The notes: generated by a model not told the origin, from the letters alone. A stretch of DNA of 54,843 nucleotides from Sphingobacterium thalpophilum (GCA_945871875.1 CAMBYC010000003.1:1-54843), one strand, 5' to 3'; shown: positions 44,165 to 54,450, counted from the stretch's first letter. Numbers and translations: made by a program.

Positions 44165-47005
44165 TTACAAAACAGACTGGAAATGATAATTTCCTGAGCC
44201 TATCTCAACAACCATATAACCGTCCTTGTACTCCTTTACTTTGATATAGGGCAATGCGCTCAAAGGTTTTTTGTTTACCATAACGCCCTGCTCACTGCCA
44301 GTTGGTATAAATATTTCAGCTTGGGTATTTACCGGAACGGAGATATTCAATTCGACACGTTTACCCTTTCGCAGCCATGATGACATAATTTGGCCATTAA
44401 CAGAGTGGTAACTGGCTTTCACATAATTGATGCCCGTTGAAGCTATTTCAGGCTTAATTATAAAAGTTTTAAATCCAGGTTGCACCAATTTTATTCCTGC
44501 CGCATTGCCAAAAAGCCATTCATTAACAGATCCAAATGCGTAGTGATTAAATGAGTTCATACCAGCGTTATTTGTAAAGCCATCGCCTTTTACATAGCTG
44601 TTCCATCGCTCCCACACCGTATTTGCACCATTTATAACTTCATAGCCCCAGGATGGATAAGTTGTACTTAATAACAGTTTATATGCCTCATCGCCCTTAC
44701 CAGTAGCCGATAGCGCAGGCAATAAAGGTCTAACGCCTAGAAATCCAGTTGATAGTTTCCCGCCATTATCGCTTATTAATTCCGTCAACCATTTCCCAGC
44801 CTTTTCTTGGGCTTCAGGCTGAAGAATTTCCATATAAATGGCATTGGCATAAGCGGTTTGGGTATGACCGGCAAATCCCATTTCACCATCTACATAGTCT
44901 TTACCGTCACCGTATACCTTTACGTTTGTTGTAAATCTACCAGTAGCATCCATGTAGTGTTTTCGAAAAGCAGTTTTGATTTTATCAAAAACGAGTGCAT
45001 ATTTTTTTTCGTCTTCAAAATTTCCAATCGCCTGAGCCATTTCACGCATCATCGAAGCGATATAGGCATAATACATGGTAGCCAGCATATCCGGCGGCGT
45101 TTTTTTCCCTATCGAAAGCCAATCGCCGAACCCCCCTTTGGGCGAAATATCTTCAAAACTGCCCTCCTTAAATAAATAGGTTTGGTCACTTTTATTCTCT
45201 AGAAAGTTCATATATGCTGTCATATTAGGCCATGATCGCAAAATGATTCTGGTATCGCCATAGGATTTATAGATCGTATATGGACAAATTATACCAGCTT
45301 CCGACCAACCCAGTGAATAGGTATCAGTGACCCTGATATTAGGCGCAGGAGCGAAGATTGGAAAAGTTTGATCTGGTCTTTGAGCATCGTTTAAATCAAC
45401 TTCCCATTTAGTGAAAAAAGCAGCAATATCACTATTGAAAGTAGCAGATTTAATATAGGTCTGGGCATCTCCGGTCCAACCCAATCTTTCATCCCTTTGC
45501 GGGCAGTCTGTCGGAATTTCAAAATAATTTGAGCGCTGAGACCATACAATATTATGGTAAAGTTGGTTTACCATTTTGTTATCGGTTACAAAATCACCCG
45601 TCACAGGTGTAGCCGAACTCAAAACAATGCCGATAATTGCGTCAGGGCCGGGTTTTGTATGAAAACCAGCTACTTCAACGTACTGGAAACCATGATAAGT
45701 GAATTTTGGAATATACGTTTCTCCTTGAGGATCTCCTTTTAGTATATAAGTGTCTGTGGCACGTGCTTTCCGGAGATTTTCCGTCATCATCCTTCCGTCG
45801 GGAAATAGCATCTCACCATAGCGAAGGATAATGCTATCACCCGCTTTTCCCCGCACACGCAAACGAACATTTCCAGCAAAATTTTGACCAAGATCGAAGA
45901 GATATTTACCATCTTTTTGTGGTATAACTTTGACAGCACTTAAATTCTGGTAAACCTTTACCGGGTTGCCAGGATAAACAGTCATTACTCTATCCGCTTT
46001 ATCTGGATATAACTCAGCGTTTTTCCAATCCTTATCTACAAATCCAGGTTGGCTCCAGCCTTTAAATTCAAGCCTTGCGTCATAGGTCTCCCCATTTAGT
46101 ATATCAGCTTCAACCACTGGCCCATGGGAAGTTTTCCAAGTTTTATCTGTCCCAATGATTTGTTTTCGACCATCTGTATATTCCACTTCAATCTCTGCTT
46201 TAAGCAAGGGTACGTTTCCATAGAAATGCTTCACTACCGGATTTCTGGTCAATAATGCATAGCCTAAATAACCGGCATACCAACCTTCTGAGATGATTGA
46301 TCCAAATGCATTTTTCCCGGGTTTGATATGCTGCGTAACATCATATACTTGGTAATATACCCGCTTATTATAATCTGTCCATCCTGGTGTAAAATTGTCA
46401 GAACCAATCTTTTTTCCATTGATGTAAAATTCATAAAGCCCTAAAGCGGTTACATAAAGGCGAGCTTTCTTAATTTGTCCTGATAAGTTTATTTCTTTTC
46501 TAAAAAATGGAGCAGGGGGCAGGTTATATTCTTTTCCTTTTCCTAAATGATTTAGGTCATTGCCTATCCAGTCTGCCTTCCAGTTTGACTTGCTGATGAG
46601 GCCAATTTCCCACTTTGCTATATCGCTCCATGCACCCGGAACACCATTTTTATCCCAAGCACGAACTTTCCAATAGCAAATTGTTCTTGGGGCAAGGGTT
46701 TTACCTTCATATACAATCTGATTAGTTTCATTACTTTTTAATTTACCCGTGTTCCATAGATCGGCCGAACTTTCGTTTAATAATCTCGGAGAACTCGCAA
46801 CAATCAGCTGATAGGCCGTCTGCACCTGGCCGCGAATCGATGAACGGAGTTCCCAACTTAGCCTAGGCTGTAACTCATCGGTTACCGGGTTATCTTTATA
46901 TTCTGTCCTTAAATGTAATGGAAGTAGATCGATTGCCTGACTAAAAATTAAATTCGGTATTGCCGCTAAAAAAAATACAATAAAAATGGTTCGTTTGAGT
47001 AACAT
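44165..47005 (-). CDS. Alpha-L-rhamnosidase (GH78), secreted
   Basis: From ATG 47005 the protein has 946 residues with a clean signal peptide (MLLKRTIFIV...IFSQ). The family layout is visible: an N-terminal beta domain (LRTEYKDNPVTDELQPRLSW, then AWDKNGVPGAWSD), a second beta domain (YVTALGLYEFYINGKKIG, FTPGWTDYNKRVYYQVYDVT), the (alpha/alpha)6 barrel with the family signature PTDCPQRDERLGWTGDAQ that holds catalytic acidic residues, and a C-terminal beta sandwich. A longer frame to 47077 begins at TTG and lacks a signal peptide at its start, so I reject it. It should cut terminal alpha-L-rhamnose from glycans. With the sulfatase upstream on the same strand it points to a sulfated rhamnose-containing polymer. 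Confidence 0.92.
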   Translation of the reverse strand: MLLKRTIFIVFFLAAIPNLIFSQAIDLLPLHLRTEYKDNPVTDELQPRLSWELRSSIRGQVQTAYQLIVASSPRLLNESSADLWNTGKLKSNETNQIVYEGKTLAPRTICYWKVRAWDKNGVPGAWSDIAKWEIGLISKSNWKADWIGNDLNHLGKGKEYNLPPAPFFRKEINLSGQIKKARLYVTALGLYEFYINGKKIGSDNFTPGWTDYNKRVYYQVYDVTQHIKPGKNAFGSIISEGWYAGYLGYALLTRNPVVKHFYGNVPLLKAEIEVEYTDGRKQIIGTDKTWKTSHGPVVEADILNGETYDARLEFKGWSQPGFVDKDWKNAELYPDKADRVMTVYPGNPVKVYQNLSAVKVIPQKDGKYLFDLGQNFAGNVRLRVRGKAGDSIILRYGEMLFPDGRMMTENLRKARATDTYILKGDPQGETYIPKFTYHGFQYVEVAGFHTKPGPDAIIGIVLSSATPVTGDFVTDNKMVNQLYHNIVWSQRSNYFEIPTDCPQRDERLGWTGDAQTYIKSATFNSDIAAFFTKWEVDLNDAQRPDQTFPIFAPAPNIRVTDTYSLGWSEAGIICPYTIYKSYGDTRIILRSWPNMTAYMNFLENKSDQTYLFKEGSFEDISPKGGFGDWLSIGKKTPPDMLATMYYAYIASMMREMAQAIGNFEDEKKYALVFDKIKTAFRKHYMDATGRFTTNVKVYGDGKDYVDGEMGFAGHTQTAYANAIYMEILQPEAQEKAGKWLTELISDNGGKLSTGFLGVRPLLPALSATGKGDEAYKLLLSTTYPSWGYEVINGANTVWERWNSYVKGDGFTNNAGMNSFNHYAFGSVNEWLFGNAAGIKLVQPGFKTFIIKPEIASTGINYVKASYHSVNGQIMSSWLRKGKRVELNISVPVNTQAEIFIPTGSEQGVMVNKKPLSALPYIKVKEYKDGYMVVEIGSGNYHFQSVL

Positions 47006-47144
47006 AATAATAGAGTTGTTTTTTATATATGTGTGTGTGTTGAAATTGTGATAAGTAATTATTTTAATGGTTCGCAATGAAACGTCCTGACCATACCATT
47101 TACTCTCTTAAACATAATCTCCAATAGAGAAGCACATAGTACTT

Positions 47145-48662
47145 TTAATACATCAAGTATTGCTCAATTGGAAAATCATGCCGTTGTCCCATGGTACTTT
47201 TAGCCTGCGGATTAAAGGCAGGATTTTTGATAGGAAATATTCCACCTTTATCGTTCACATGTTTAACAATCAATTTGTCGAGTTCCTTTACTTTATCTGG
47301 CATTTTATCAGCTAGGTTATTGTTTTCACCGATGTCTTGTTTCAAATTATACAGTTCATACGCATCGGTTTGATTAGGTCCTTCACCATAAACACGGATC
47401 AACTTCCAATCACCTTTCCTAACAAAGGTTGCAGGATAGTTATTGGTAGCCGGACTATAAGCTGGGAAATGACAGTAAATTGCTTCCCTATTTAATTTTT
47501 TGCCTTTTGTTAATAATGGAACCAAACTTACCCCATCCAAGATTTGACCGTAACTAGGTTTTGCAGAAGCTACGTCCATCAAAGTTGGATAAAAGTCTAC
47601 GCTTGAAATAATTGCATCGCTTTTTGTATTAGGCTTAATTTTGCCTGGCCATGAAAAAATACAGGGAACCCTCACGCCGCCGTCGTGTATATTTCCTTTG
47701 CCCGATTTAAGCGGGAAGTTATTGGTTACATCTTTGCCATTCACAATATCGTACATGTTACCTCCATTATCCGAACTAAAAACAATAATGGTGTTATCGG
47801 TTAAATTTAATTCGTCTAATTTATCTAACAATCGGCCAACACTTTCATCAAGACTTTTAATCATAGCAGCCATAATAGGGCTGTTTTGTTTGCCACGAGG
47901 ATCGACCTTATTTTGATATTGCTTAACATAATCCAGCTTTCCTTGAAACGGTGCATGAACGGCAAACTCCCACATACAAAGGAAAAAAGTCGAATCCTTC
48001 TTCATATCCATATATTTTATGGCCTCATCTGTAATGCGGTCAGTAATATATTCGTGCAACGGACCGTCGGGCAAATTTTTGATATGATATGGCGAAAAAT
48101 AATTGGGTGGCCCTGGGGTTGGCCCACCAGCAATATTGTAATCAAAACCTTGATTTTCGGGATTGTATGGATCTTGCCCCAAGTGCCATTTACCAATAAA
48201 TCCCGTAGTATAACCCACTTTCTTTAATTTTTCTGCAATTGTTTCCGTTTCCAACGGCATAAAAGTTCTTGATAAAGGTGTGATAACCTTCTGCCAAGGA
48301 GCAGACTTATCCTTCATTAAAGGCTCGTTTGGATTTGGTGGTAAATGCCCTGCAGGCGCAGTTAAATGAAAACGTTCTGGATACTGCCCCGACATGATAC
48401 TAGACCTAGTTGGTGAACACAATGGATTTGCCGTATAGGCGTCCGAAAACATCATTCCTCGCTTAGCTAAGCGTTCAATATTTGGGGTTTCGTAGTATTT
48501 ACTGCCATTAATAGTCACATCCATCCACCCTAGGTCATCAGCCAGAATGAATAAAATATTTGGTTTTTTTTGCACATTTTTTTGTGCTATTAGCGGTAAA
48601 TCCATCAAATAAAATACTACAAACAACAAGTAGCCCAATATTTTATATTCTTTTCTTTTCAT
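47145..48662 (-). CDS. Secreted sulfatase (S1 family, formylglycine type), 1
   Basis: From ATG 48662 the protein has 505 residues with a signal peptide (MKRKEYKILG...LIAQ). Catalytic motif CSPTRSSIMSGQYPERF carries the C-x-P-x-R sequence whose cysteine is converted to formylglycine. Metal ligands are in NILFILADDLG and VFSSDNGGN, and FIGKWHLGQ supplies the active-site Lys/His. It should hydrolyse sulfate esters on a polysaccharide in the periplasm. The longer frame to 48689 adds nine residues before the signal peptide and is less likely. An anaerobic-type maturase is not present in the window, so maturation depends on genes elsewhere. An operator-like TGTTCTACA lies about 140 bases upstream at 48799-48809. 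Confidence 0.92.
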   Translation of the reverse strand: MKRKEYKILGYLLFVVFYLMDLPLIAQKNVQKKPNILFILADDLGWMDVTINGSKYYETPNIERLAKRGMMFSDAYTANPLCSPTRSSIMSGQYPERFHLTAPAGHLPPNPNEPLMKDKSAPWQKVITPLSRTFMPLETETIAEKLKKVGYTTGFIGKWHLGQDPYNPENQGFDYNIAGGPTPGPPNYFSPYHIKNLPDGPLHEYITDRITDEAIKYMDMKKDSTFFLCMWEFAVHAPFQGKLDYVKQYQNKVDPRGKQNSPIMAAMIKSLDESVGRLLDKLDELNLTDNTIIVFSSDNGGNMYDIVNGKDVTNNFPLKSGKGNIHDGGVRVPCIFSWPGKIKPNTKSDAIISSVDFYPTLMDVASAKPSYGQILDGVSLVPLLTKGKKLNREAIYCHFPAYSPATNNYPATFVRKGDWKLIRVYGEGPNQTDAYELYNLKQDIGENNNLADKMPDKVKELDKLIVKHVNDKGGIFPIKNPAFNPQAKSTMGQRHDFPIEQYLMY

Positions 48663-48965
48663 AAAAATTAATTTGAACTGCCAGGTCAATTAAGGTATGG
48701 AAGTTAGGTGTACATTTATTAGGCGCTGTATGTAGTCAAAAGAAAGGGACATTTTTGGAAGAATTGTTTCATCGTTTTGTTTTTACTTTGAAAGTGGGTT
48801 GTAGAACACTTACCCACGGTATGGCTATCATAATTTCTATTCGAGAATTAATAAAATAATTGTTTTTAAAATGTTAATTATTCTAGAAACGATATTATGC
48901 ATTCTTTTTATTTCTAGCGTCCCTTACCGTACTGCTCTATGCTAGTCTATCCTGCTTCAAGTGCT
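48663..48965. other. Gene-less spacer upstream of sulfatase 1
   Basis: The spacer holds no recognisable gene. At 48799-48809 the minus strand reads GTGTTCTACAA, sharing the nine-base core TGTTCTACA with the site at the GntR promoter (43243); one such match is not far above chance for a window of this size. No strong promoter or terminator is visible. Confidence 0.3.
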
Positions 48966-50000
48966 TCAAAGTGAGGGCCTCAAAACTAGATTAAATGGCA
49001 CTTCCATTTGTCTTCTTGAATTTTCAAGTATAACCATAGCAGCCATTTTACCCATTTGATAAAAATCAGTTGAAATGGTGGTAATTCCATTAAGGATATG
49101 CTTTTTGATCGGTGTCTCATTGTAAGAAATAACCCCTACATCAGTACCTAATGCCAAATTCATCTCAATCAACCGCTCAACCAGTGTTATAAAATCATCT
49201 TCCATTAAATTAATATACACATCACCTTTCGAAATGAACTCCGTAGAAATGTCGTTAACAATTTTTGAAATAAAACCATTTTCAATACAAAATGTATTAA
49301 ACCCTCGGATGATCTCCGTAGGATAATAACTGCCTTTGGGGAAGATGAGTTTGATTGTTTGATATTTACTTAAACTAACTTTTGCTTTTGACAATACATT
49401 GTATAAATCTTTTTCAAAATTTTCATAAACGGCTCCGAAGTTTCCGGTTACTCCAGGCAATATTTTATCCACTAAAATCAACTTTTCTTTAGGTAAACTG
49501 TTGATGAACACTCCCGCCTCTTCTTCATGGTCAATAAAATGTGGTATAATCACATAATGCGAGTAATTATCCCTTTGATTACTCAACATTTTTTTGAATA
49601 AGCAAAAATCATTATTGTAAACATAAAGATGTATGAGTGCATCAGTACCTATTGCCTCAACAAATGCATCATATATAATCTTTTTGTGGGCACTTAATTT
49701 ATTGAATAACAAAATTATTTTTAACTGCTGTCGAACATTTGTATTGATCACAAAATAGCCCTTACCCGGTACCGAATCCAGTACTTTAAGGTGTTTTAAA
49801 TGCCTATACCCCTTTTCAGCGGTGTCTCGCGCAATCTCAAGACTATAGCTTACTTCATTAATAGAAGGCAAAACGTTTCCGTATTTTATTTCTCCATTCT
49901 CAATAGCATTCAAAATTCCATTTACTAATTGGAGGTATTTTGGCGTTACCGCAAATTCGTTGATTTCAATATTCTCAAAAAAATCGCGCTCTTTCATCAT
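48966..50000 (-). CDS. GntR-type DNA-binding domain with LacI-like sugar-binding domain
   Basis: A 344-residue regulator. The N-terminal winged helix (about 15-85) has LPSINEVSYSLEIARDTAEK and the wing VLDSVPGKGYFV of the GntR family. The rest (about 90-340) resembles a periplasmic-binding-protein/LacI effector domain (HYVIIPHFID, GTDVGVISYNETPIKK, GITTISTDFYQMGKMAAMVIL). This hybrid architecture is common in Bacteroidota sugar regulons. It sits between two sulfatase genes on the same strand, with no plausible role outside this cluster, so it probably senses a rhamnose- or sulfated-sugar-derived signal. The inducer is unknown. Confidence 0.87.
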   Translation of the reverse strand: MMKERDFFENIEINEFAVTPKYLQLVNGILNAIENGEIKYGNVLPSINEVSYSLEIARDTAEKGYRHLKHLKVLDSVPGKGYFVINTNVRQQLKIILLFNKLSAHKKIIYDAFVEAIGTDALIHLYVYNNDFCLFKKMLSNQRDNYSHYVIIPHFIDHEEEAGVFINSLPKEKLILVDKILPGVTGNFGAVYENFEKDLYNVLSKAKVSLSKYQTIKLIFPKGSYYPTEIIRGFNTFCIENGFISKIVNDISTEFISKGDVYINLMEDDFITLVERLIEMNLALGTDVGVISYNETPIKKHILNGITTISTDFYQMGKMAAMVILENSRRQMEVPFNLVLRPSL

Positions 50001-50106
50001 TGAGATTTTTAGTTGGTGTGTTGATGATATTCTATTTGGTAGTTTCTAGCTTTCAAAAATAATTTTCAATTATTCTGTCAAACCTGGTAATTATGCTCTT
50101 TTAATG

Positions 50107-51510
50107 CTAATTTTTAATCGTCATCATCATTTCATGATCATTGGTATTTATGATCCATTGATCCATTTGTTTGCGCATTTGCTGTAAAATTTTCTTGTAA
50201 TGAGCATTTTTTGCCAAATCCTTTATGCTCCACGGATCGTTATTCAAATCGAACAACTCTTCAATAGGTGGATTTTCAGAAATTTGCAACAAACGGTATT
50301 GTTCGGGAAAATCATCCTTGCCATTTAGGGTTGCCTGATAACTGAAATTGCCCCAACCCTTTGTTTCAAAGTTATCTGCGGGGTATCTAGGCATTCTAGG
50401 TTTTTCATTCCTTCTAATGTACCAATAACGCCCGTCGCTCATTCCTCTTCCCTGAAAATTTGGCTCACCCTTTCGAGGTAAGGCCACCTCCGTATAAATA
50501 AACTTTCCCAAATTTTGCTTATCGCCCAATAGGTTTAACTTTTTTGACGCCCCATTTACTGATGTTGGAACCTCCAAATGCAGGAGATCTAAAATCGTTG
50601 GCATTAAATCGGCCAAGCTAAATAAACTGTTATTGATTTTACCCTGCGGAATATTTAGCCCCGAAAAAATTACTGGCACATGCGATCCAAACTCGTATTC
50701 AGAATATTTACCACGATGAATAGACGGCCCATGATCAGCAATGAATATCACAAGTGTATTTTTTTCAAGACCTTCATCAGCCAACAGTTTCATCACATCG
50801 GCAACAGATCGATCTGTTGCCTCAACTGAGCCAAGGTAATCCGACCAATCTTTTTGCATTAATGCATTATTAGGGAGGTATGCGGGTACTGCCAATGCAT
50901 TCAACTGGATATTACTTCTGTCATTCGGACTTTTAGCGTATGGTCTGTGCGGCGTATGCAAATTATAATCAAGAAAAAAAGGTTTACCACTTTTTTTGGC
51001 CTCTTTAAAAAATGCTGAAGCATTTACCTCTTTACCCCAATAATCGAAGGGGAACTTTTCTGGTGAGCTAACATGAAATTTACCTGTAAGTCCAGTGTAA
51101 TACCCCGATCGGTTCAATACTTCAATCAGGCTTGTAACATTTTGGTTCACAGCAAACTGCTTATTTAATTCTGAGAGATTATCGCCCAGCTTCCCGTTCT
51201 TTTCTTTTTCTAACAATTCATTCACATTTGTTGTTACTCCGTTAACATGAGGAAAAGTACCAGTTAGAAAACTAGTCCTTGATGGTGAACAGGAGGAAAA
51301 GGTGGCGTATGCCTTTGTTGTCAAAGTGCCATGTTTAATCAAGGCGTCTAAAGCAGGTGTTTGTACACCAGGCGTTTTAAGGGCACTGCATTGTAGGCCC
51401 ATATCATCGGCTACAATTAGTAATACGTTTGGTTGCTGAGCATAGCAATTGTTTGTATGTATAAAAAACAGAAACATACATCCTAAAAAGAGGCACTTAC
51501 GATTTTCCAT
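50107..51510 (-). CDS. Secreted sulfatase (S1 family, N-sulfoglucosamine sulfohydrolase-like), 2
   Basis: A 467-residue protein with signal peptide (1-24, ending CYAQ). The formylglycine motif is CSPSRTSFLTGTFPHVNG, metal ligands are in NVLLIVADDMG and VIFIADHGP, and GLTGKFHVS supplies the lysine/histidine pair. The short length and GPSIHRGKYSEYEFGSHVPVI segment resemble the heparan N-sulfatase-like branch; the true substrate may differ. It follows the GH78-like gene at 51532 by 21 bases and is followed by the GntR/LacI-type regulator. Its sequence is clearly distinct from sulfatase 1, so the two probably remove sulfate from different positions. Confidence 0.9.
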   Translation of the reverse strand: MENRKCLFLGCMFLFFIHTNNCYAQQPNVLLIVADDMGLQCSALKTPGVQTPALDALIKHGTLTTKAYATFSSCSPSRTSFLTGTFPHVNGVTTNVNELLEKEKNGKLGDNLSELNKQFAVNQNVTSLIEVLNRSGYYTGLTGKFHVSSPEKFPFDYWGKEVNASAFFKEAKKSGKPFFLDYNLHTPHRPYAKSPNDRSNIQLNALAVPAYLPNNALMQKDWSDYLGSVEATDRSVADVMKLLADEGLEKNTLVIFIADHGPSIHRGKYSEYEFGSHVPVIFSGLNIPQGKINNSLFSLADLMPTILDLLHLEVPTSVNGASKKLNLLGDKQNLGKFIYTEVALPRKGEPNFQGRGMSDGRYWYIRRNEKPRMPRYPADNFETKGWGNFSYQATLNGKDDFPEQYRLLQISENPPIEELFDLNNDPWSIKDLAKNAHYKKILQQMRKQMDQWIINTNDHEMMMTIKN

Positions 51511-51531
51511 GACAATTTTTTTATTTAGACT

Positions 51532-53289
51532 TTACCTAATTATTTTAACTTCTTTAGGTGCACTAATCTGCGATGTTACTTTTCCATTGGCCATTTTAGT
51601 ATGCTTGATTTTTATAATGCCGTACGGGGTTGGGAATGTTCCTTCTGCAAACTGCAGATCGCCTAAATGCGGACTTATTTTAACAACGCGACAGCCAGGT
51701 GCAATAACTTTAACACCCAAAACATATTCAGTTAACCATGGTGTAGGTCCTGATGCCCAGCCATGACAAAGGCTGTGACGGAATCCCTTATAACAATAGG
51801 CACCATAATCTCCATGGATATCTATTTTTTCAGGAGGTACTATTTCATCTATTCGAGCTGCATTGGGGAGCCATTTTAAGTTAAAATCTTCCCAAAAAGT
51901 AGTTGCACCGAGGTTGAGCATCGCTCCCCAGTATTGTCGAATATTATCCAATGAACCTTTATAATCCCCGGCCATTGCCTTGGCTTTTAACATATAATAC
52001 CCGTAAAAAGTGGAAAAATTTTCAGCACCTCCAATACCAATCACTTCCCTATTAGCTGTCTCTGGCGAAATCATTCCGGCGAGTGTTAAAAGTGCGGCAG
52101 CTTGCTTGGAGTTGTTTATATCGGGAACGTTTTGCTTTAATCTCCTAACTGTCTCCATGCATAATTTCTCTGTTGCAGGATCCTTTAAAATTTTACAAAG
52201 ATCAGCACCAGCTGTTAAGGATAAAACCATCAAAGCTTGCAAACCGGCATGTATACCTTTCGGGTTTTCACTTGATGGCCAATCAAGAAAACGGGCATCA
52301 AGTATCTCACTGTTGTTACTATCTATTTTGGCACAGATAAGCGGTAATAATTGGGATAGATATGCATTCTGTTGTTTTAAATAAGTAAGATCTCCGTGAT
52401 TATAATACCAATCCCGATGTATTATAACCCACCACATGGAGTAAGAACTGATTCCGTTCATCCATTTAGGTAGCGGTGTGATATCCCGAGATAAGTCAAG
52501 GCTTTTTGGTACAACCTCGTTGTTGCCAAATACAGTAGAAATCGTGGACGTTTCAGGATGCATGTCACCTACCCAAACCAATCTGTCACGCTTGATCCCA
52601 TCCCAAAGATAATCTTGCATATTTAAATGCACTGTGTAAGCACCAGTTATCCAAATCTTATTGAGCAGTTCATCGTTGCATTTAAACGACCCTAAATAAG
52701 GAATATCTCGGAAGGTAAAAACTGCCCTAACTTCTTTAAGCAACAGTTCTGTATCGTTATCTAACAAATCAATTTTCACAAATCTAAAGCCGGTATTACC
52801 AACTTCCAATTTGCCCAGCCAAGGAAGCGTTATTTCGAAATCACGCATGGCATGGTCATTGGTCGCTCCTTTAATGGTATCTATTTCTGACATTGTTTCA
52901 CTAACAGACTCGCCAAACCGCAGGCGAACCTTAACAGCGCGATTTTTCTTCATCATACCAGTCACCAATTGTAACCCTCCGTGTAACTCACGGCCAAAAT
53001 CAAGGATAATAGAAGCCTTCGACGATGAGGTACTTTTTAGTACACAAAGTCCATTATTGCTCAAGTCTGCCTGTCCATTTCCAGGCTTTAAAAGAGATGA
53101 TGCGTTTACTATCCCCGTTTTACTTTCCCAAACAATGCGTGTTGGAGCTAAAAAATTCCTAATCTCAGCCTCCTTTTGATAACTCCTACCATTTTCAAAA
53201 ACAGGAGGTAGTTGTGCGTGTGCAACTAAAACAAATACCCAAATAAAAATTGTGGTAAACATTAAAAACTTCGCTTTTTTTCTACACAT
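51532..53289 (-). CDS. GH78-like alpha-L-rhamnosidase, short form
   Basis: A 585-residue secreted protein (signal peptide 1-25, MCRKKAKFL...AHAQ). A short N-terminal beta domain leads to the six-hairpin barrel, with YLWDGIKRDRLVWVGDMHPE in the place of the GH78 signature and SYSMWWVIIHRDWYYNHGD after it. A C-terminal CHGWASGPTPWLTEYVLGV segment is typical of the barrel end. It lacks one of the N-terminal domains seen in the gene at 44165. It lies 21 bases from sulfatase 2 and is probably co-transcribed with it, consistent with desulfation followed by rhamnose removal. Start ATG 53289 gives a basic n-region; Met10 is possible. Confidence 0.82.
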   Translation of the reverse strand: MCRKKAKFLMFTTIFIWVFVLVAHAQLPPVFENGRSYQKEAEIRNFLAPTRIVWESKTGIVNASSLLKPGNGQADLSNNGLCVLKSTSSSKASIILDFGRELHGGLQLVTGMMKKNRAVKVRLRFGESVSETMSEIDTIKGATNDHAMRDFEITLPWLGKLEVGNTGFRFVKIDLLDNDTELLLKEVRAVFTFRDIPYLGSFKCNDELLNKIWITGAYTVHLNMQDYLWDGIKRDRLVWVGDMHPETSTISTVFGNNEVVPKSLDLSRDITPLPKWMNGISSYSMWWVIIHRDWYYNHGDLTYLKQQNAYLSQLLPLICAKIDSNNSEILDARFLDWPSSENPKGIHAGLQALMVLSLTAGADLCKILKDPATEKLCMETVRRLKQNVPDINNSKQAAALLTLAGMISPETANREVIGIGGAENFSTFYGYYMLKAKAMAGDYKGSLDNIRQYWGAMLNLGATTFWEDFNLKWLPNAARIDEIVPPEKIDIHGDYGAYCYKGFRHSLCHGWASGPTPWLTEYVLGVKVIAPGCRVVKISPHLGDLQFAEGTFPTPYGIIKIKHTKMANGKVTSQISAPKEVKIIR

Positions 53290-53478
53290 TATATTATTAA
53301 TTTAAAATTCTTAATACGCTCACCAATTCAAAAATTCAACTCAGGAAAATGTTTCTAAAGAATAATGAAATTAGACCGAAATTTATGTGATTTAGAAAAT
53401 AATTGATAATATTGTTCACAAATATGACACAAGAATTAAGACCAATTAATAAATAAATAATTCAAAAATGATACTATT

Positions 53479-54378
53479 ATGATGAACCCCGCAGAAGTTG
53501 ACAACCTAAAATATTTCATTACAAGTGATGTATATAATACATGGGGTATTAATGTTACAACAGCAGGATTTGAATGCATGAGAACAAGAGACGATGACCC
53601 TAATTTTGCTAAACATCCATCTAAATACAGCTTTAAATCGTCTCAAGGAAGGGTCTTAAATGAATTTCAAATTATATATATTGTTGAAGGGCGAGGAGTT
53701 TTTAAATCAAACTCTTGTAATACTACTCAGATACATGCAGGAACAATGTTTCTGATTTTCCCGGGTGAATGGCACAGTTATTATCCAGATCCTACAATAG
53801 GATGGAAAAGTTATTGGATTGGATTTGAAGGGCCAATTATGGATGAAAGACTTAAAGCTAATTACTTTTCAAAAAAAGAATGTATTTGTCACATCGGTAT
53901 AAGCGAAACCATCACAAACCTTTACAAGGATATATTAAAAATTGCCTCAATTGATAAGGTGGGGTCTCAAAATTTAATCTCTAGTATCGCATTACATATT
54001 TTAGGTCATTTTTACTACAAAAATTTGAATTATACTGAAAATAGTAGTTCGGGAATTATTGATAAGTTAAATAAATCACGCATAATAATGAGAGAAAATA
54101 TTGCTAATAAAATAATATTTGAAGATCTGGTGAAAGAATTGGGAGTAGGTTATTCCTGGTTTAGAAGAATGTTTAAGAAATACGAAGGTATTAGTCCTGC
54201 ACAGTATTTAATTCAACTCAGGATGATAAAAATCAGAGAATTGCTTACAACCTCCAATTTGTCAATTTCTGAAATAGCTTACCAAATTGGTCTTGAGAGT
54301 AAAAGTCAACTTTCAACTTTCTTTAAAAAATACGAAGGTATCAGTCCGTCTGAATTTCGTAAGGCTAATGAAGCCTGA
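53479..54378 (+). CDS. AraC-family transcriptional regulator
   Basis: A 299-residue protein with an N-terminal cupin-like sensor domain (about 15-140: IIYIVEGRGVFKSN, AGTMFLIFPGEWHSYYPD) and a C-terminal double helix-turn-helix (about 195-298). In the latter, FEDLVKELGVGYSWFRRMFK and LSISEIAYQIGLESKSQLST fit the AraC signature, ending in GISPSEFRK. It is divergent from the rhamnosidase-sulfatase genes across a 190-base spacer and is a likely activator of them in response to a sugar. Two adjacent ATGs (53479 and 53482) are possible starts. Confidence 0.92.
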   Translation: MMNPAEVDNLKYFITSDVYNTWGINVTTAGFECMRTRDDDPNFAKHPSKYSFKSSQGRVLNEFQIIYIVEGRGVFKSNSCNTTQIHAGTMFLIFPGEWHSYYPDPTIGWKSYWIGFEGPIMDERLKANYFSKKECICHIGISETITNLYKDILKIASIDKVGSQNLISSIALHILGHFYYKNLNYTENSSSGIIDKLNKSRIIMRENIANKIIFEDLVKELGVGYSWFRRMFKKYEGISPAQYLIQLRMIKIRELLTTSNLSISEIAYQIGLESKSQLSTFFKKYEGISPSEFRKANEA

Positions 54379-54390
54379 CTTATTTTAAAA

Positions 54391-54450
54391 GTCTCTCAAT
54401 TTCGTGTTCATGACCATAGGCTGAAACCTACAATAGAGAGACATTTTTTT
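54391..54450 (+). terminator. Terminator after the AraC gene
   Basis: A 7-bp stem (GTCTCTC/GAGAGAC, 54391-54397 with 54436-54442) encloses a smaller TAGG/CCTA hairpin and is followed by a run of seven T. It starts 12 bases after the AraC stop codon. Confidence 0.65.

Noticed and set aside
46981-47045. TATATATGTGTGTGTGTT tract upstream of the rhamnosidase gene as a phase-variable repeat
   Set aside because: The dinucleotide run is short and outside the coding region; no sign of switching can be read from one sequence.
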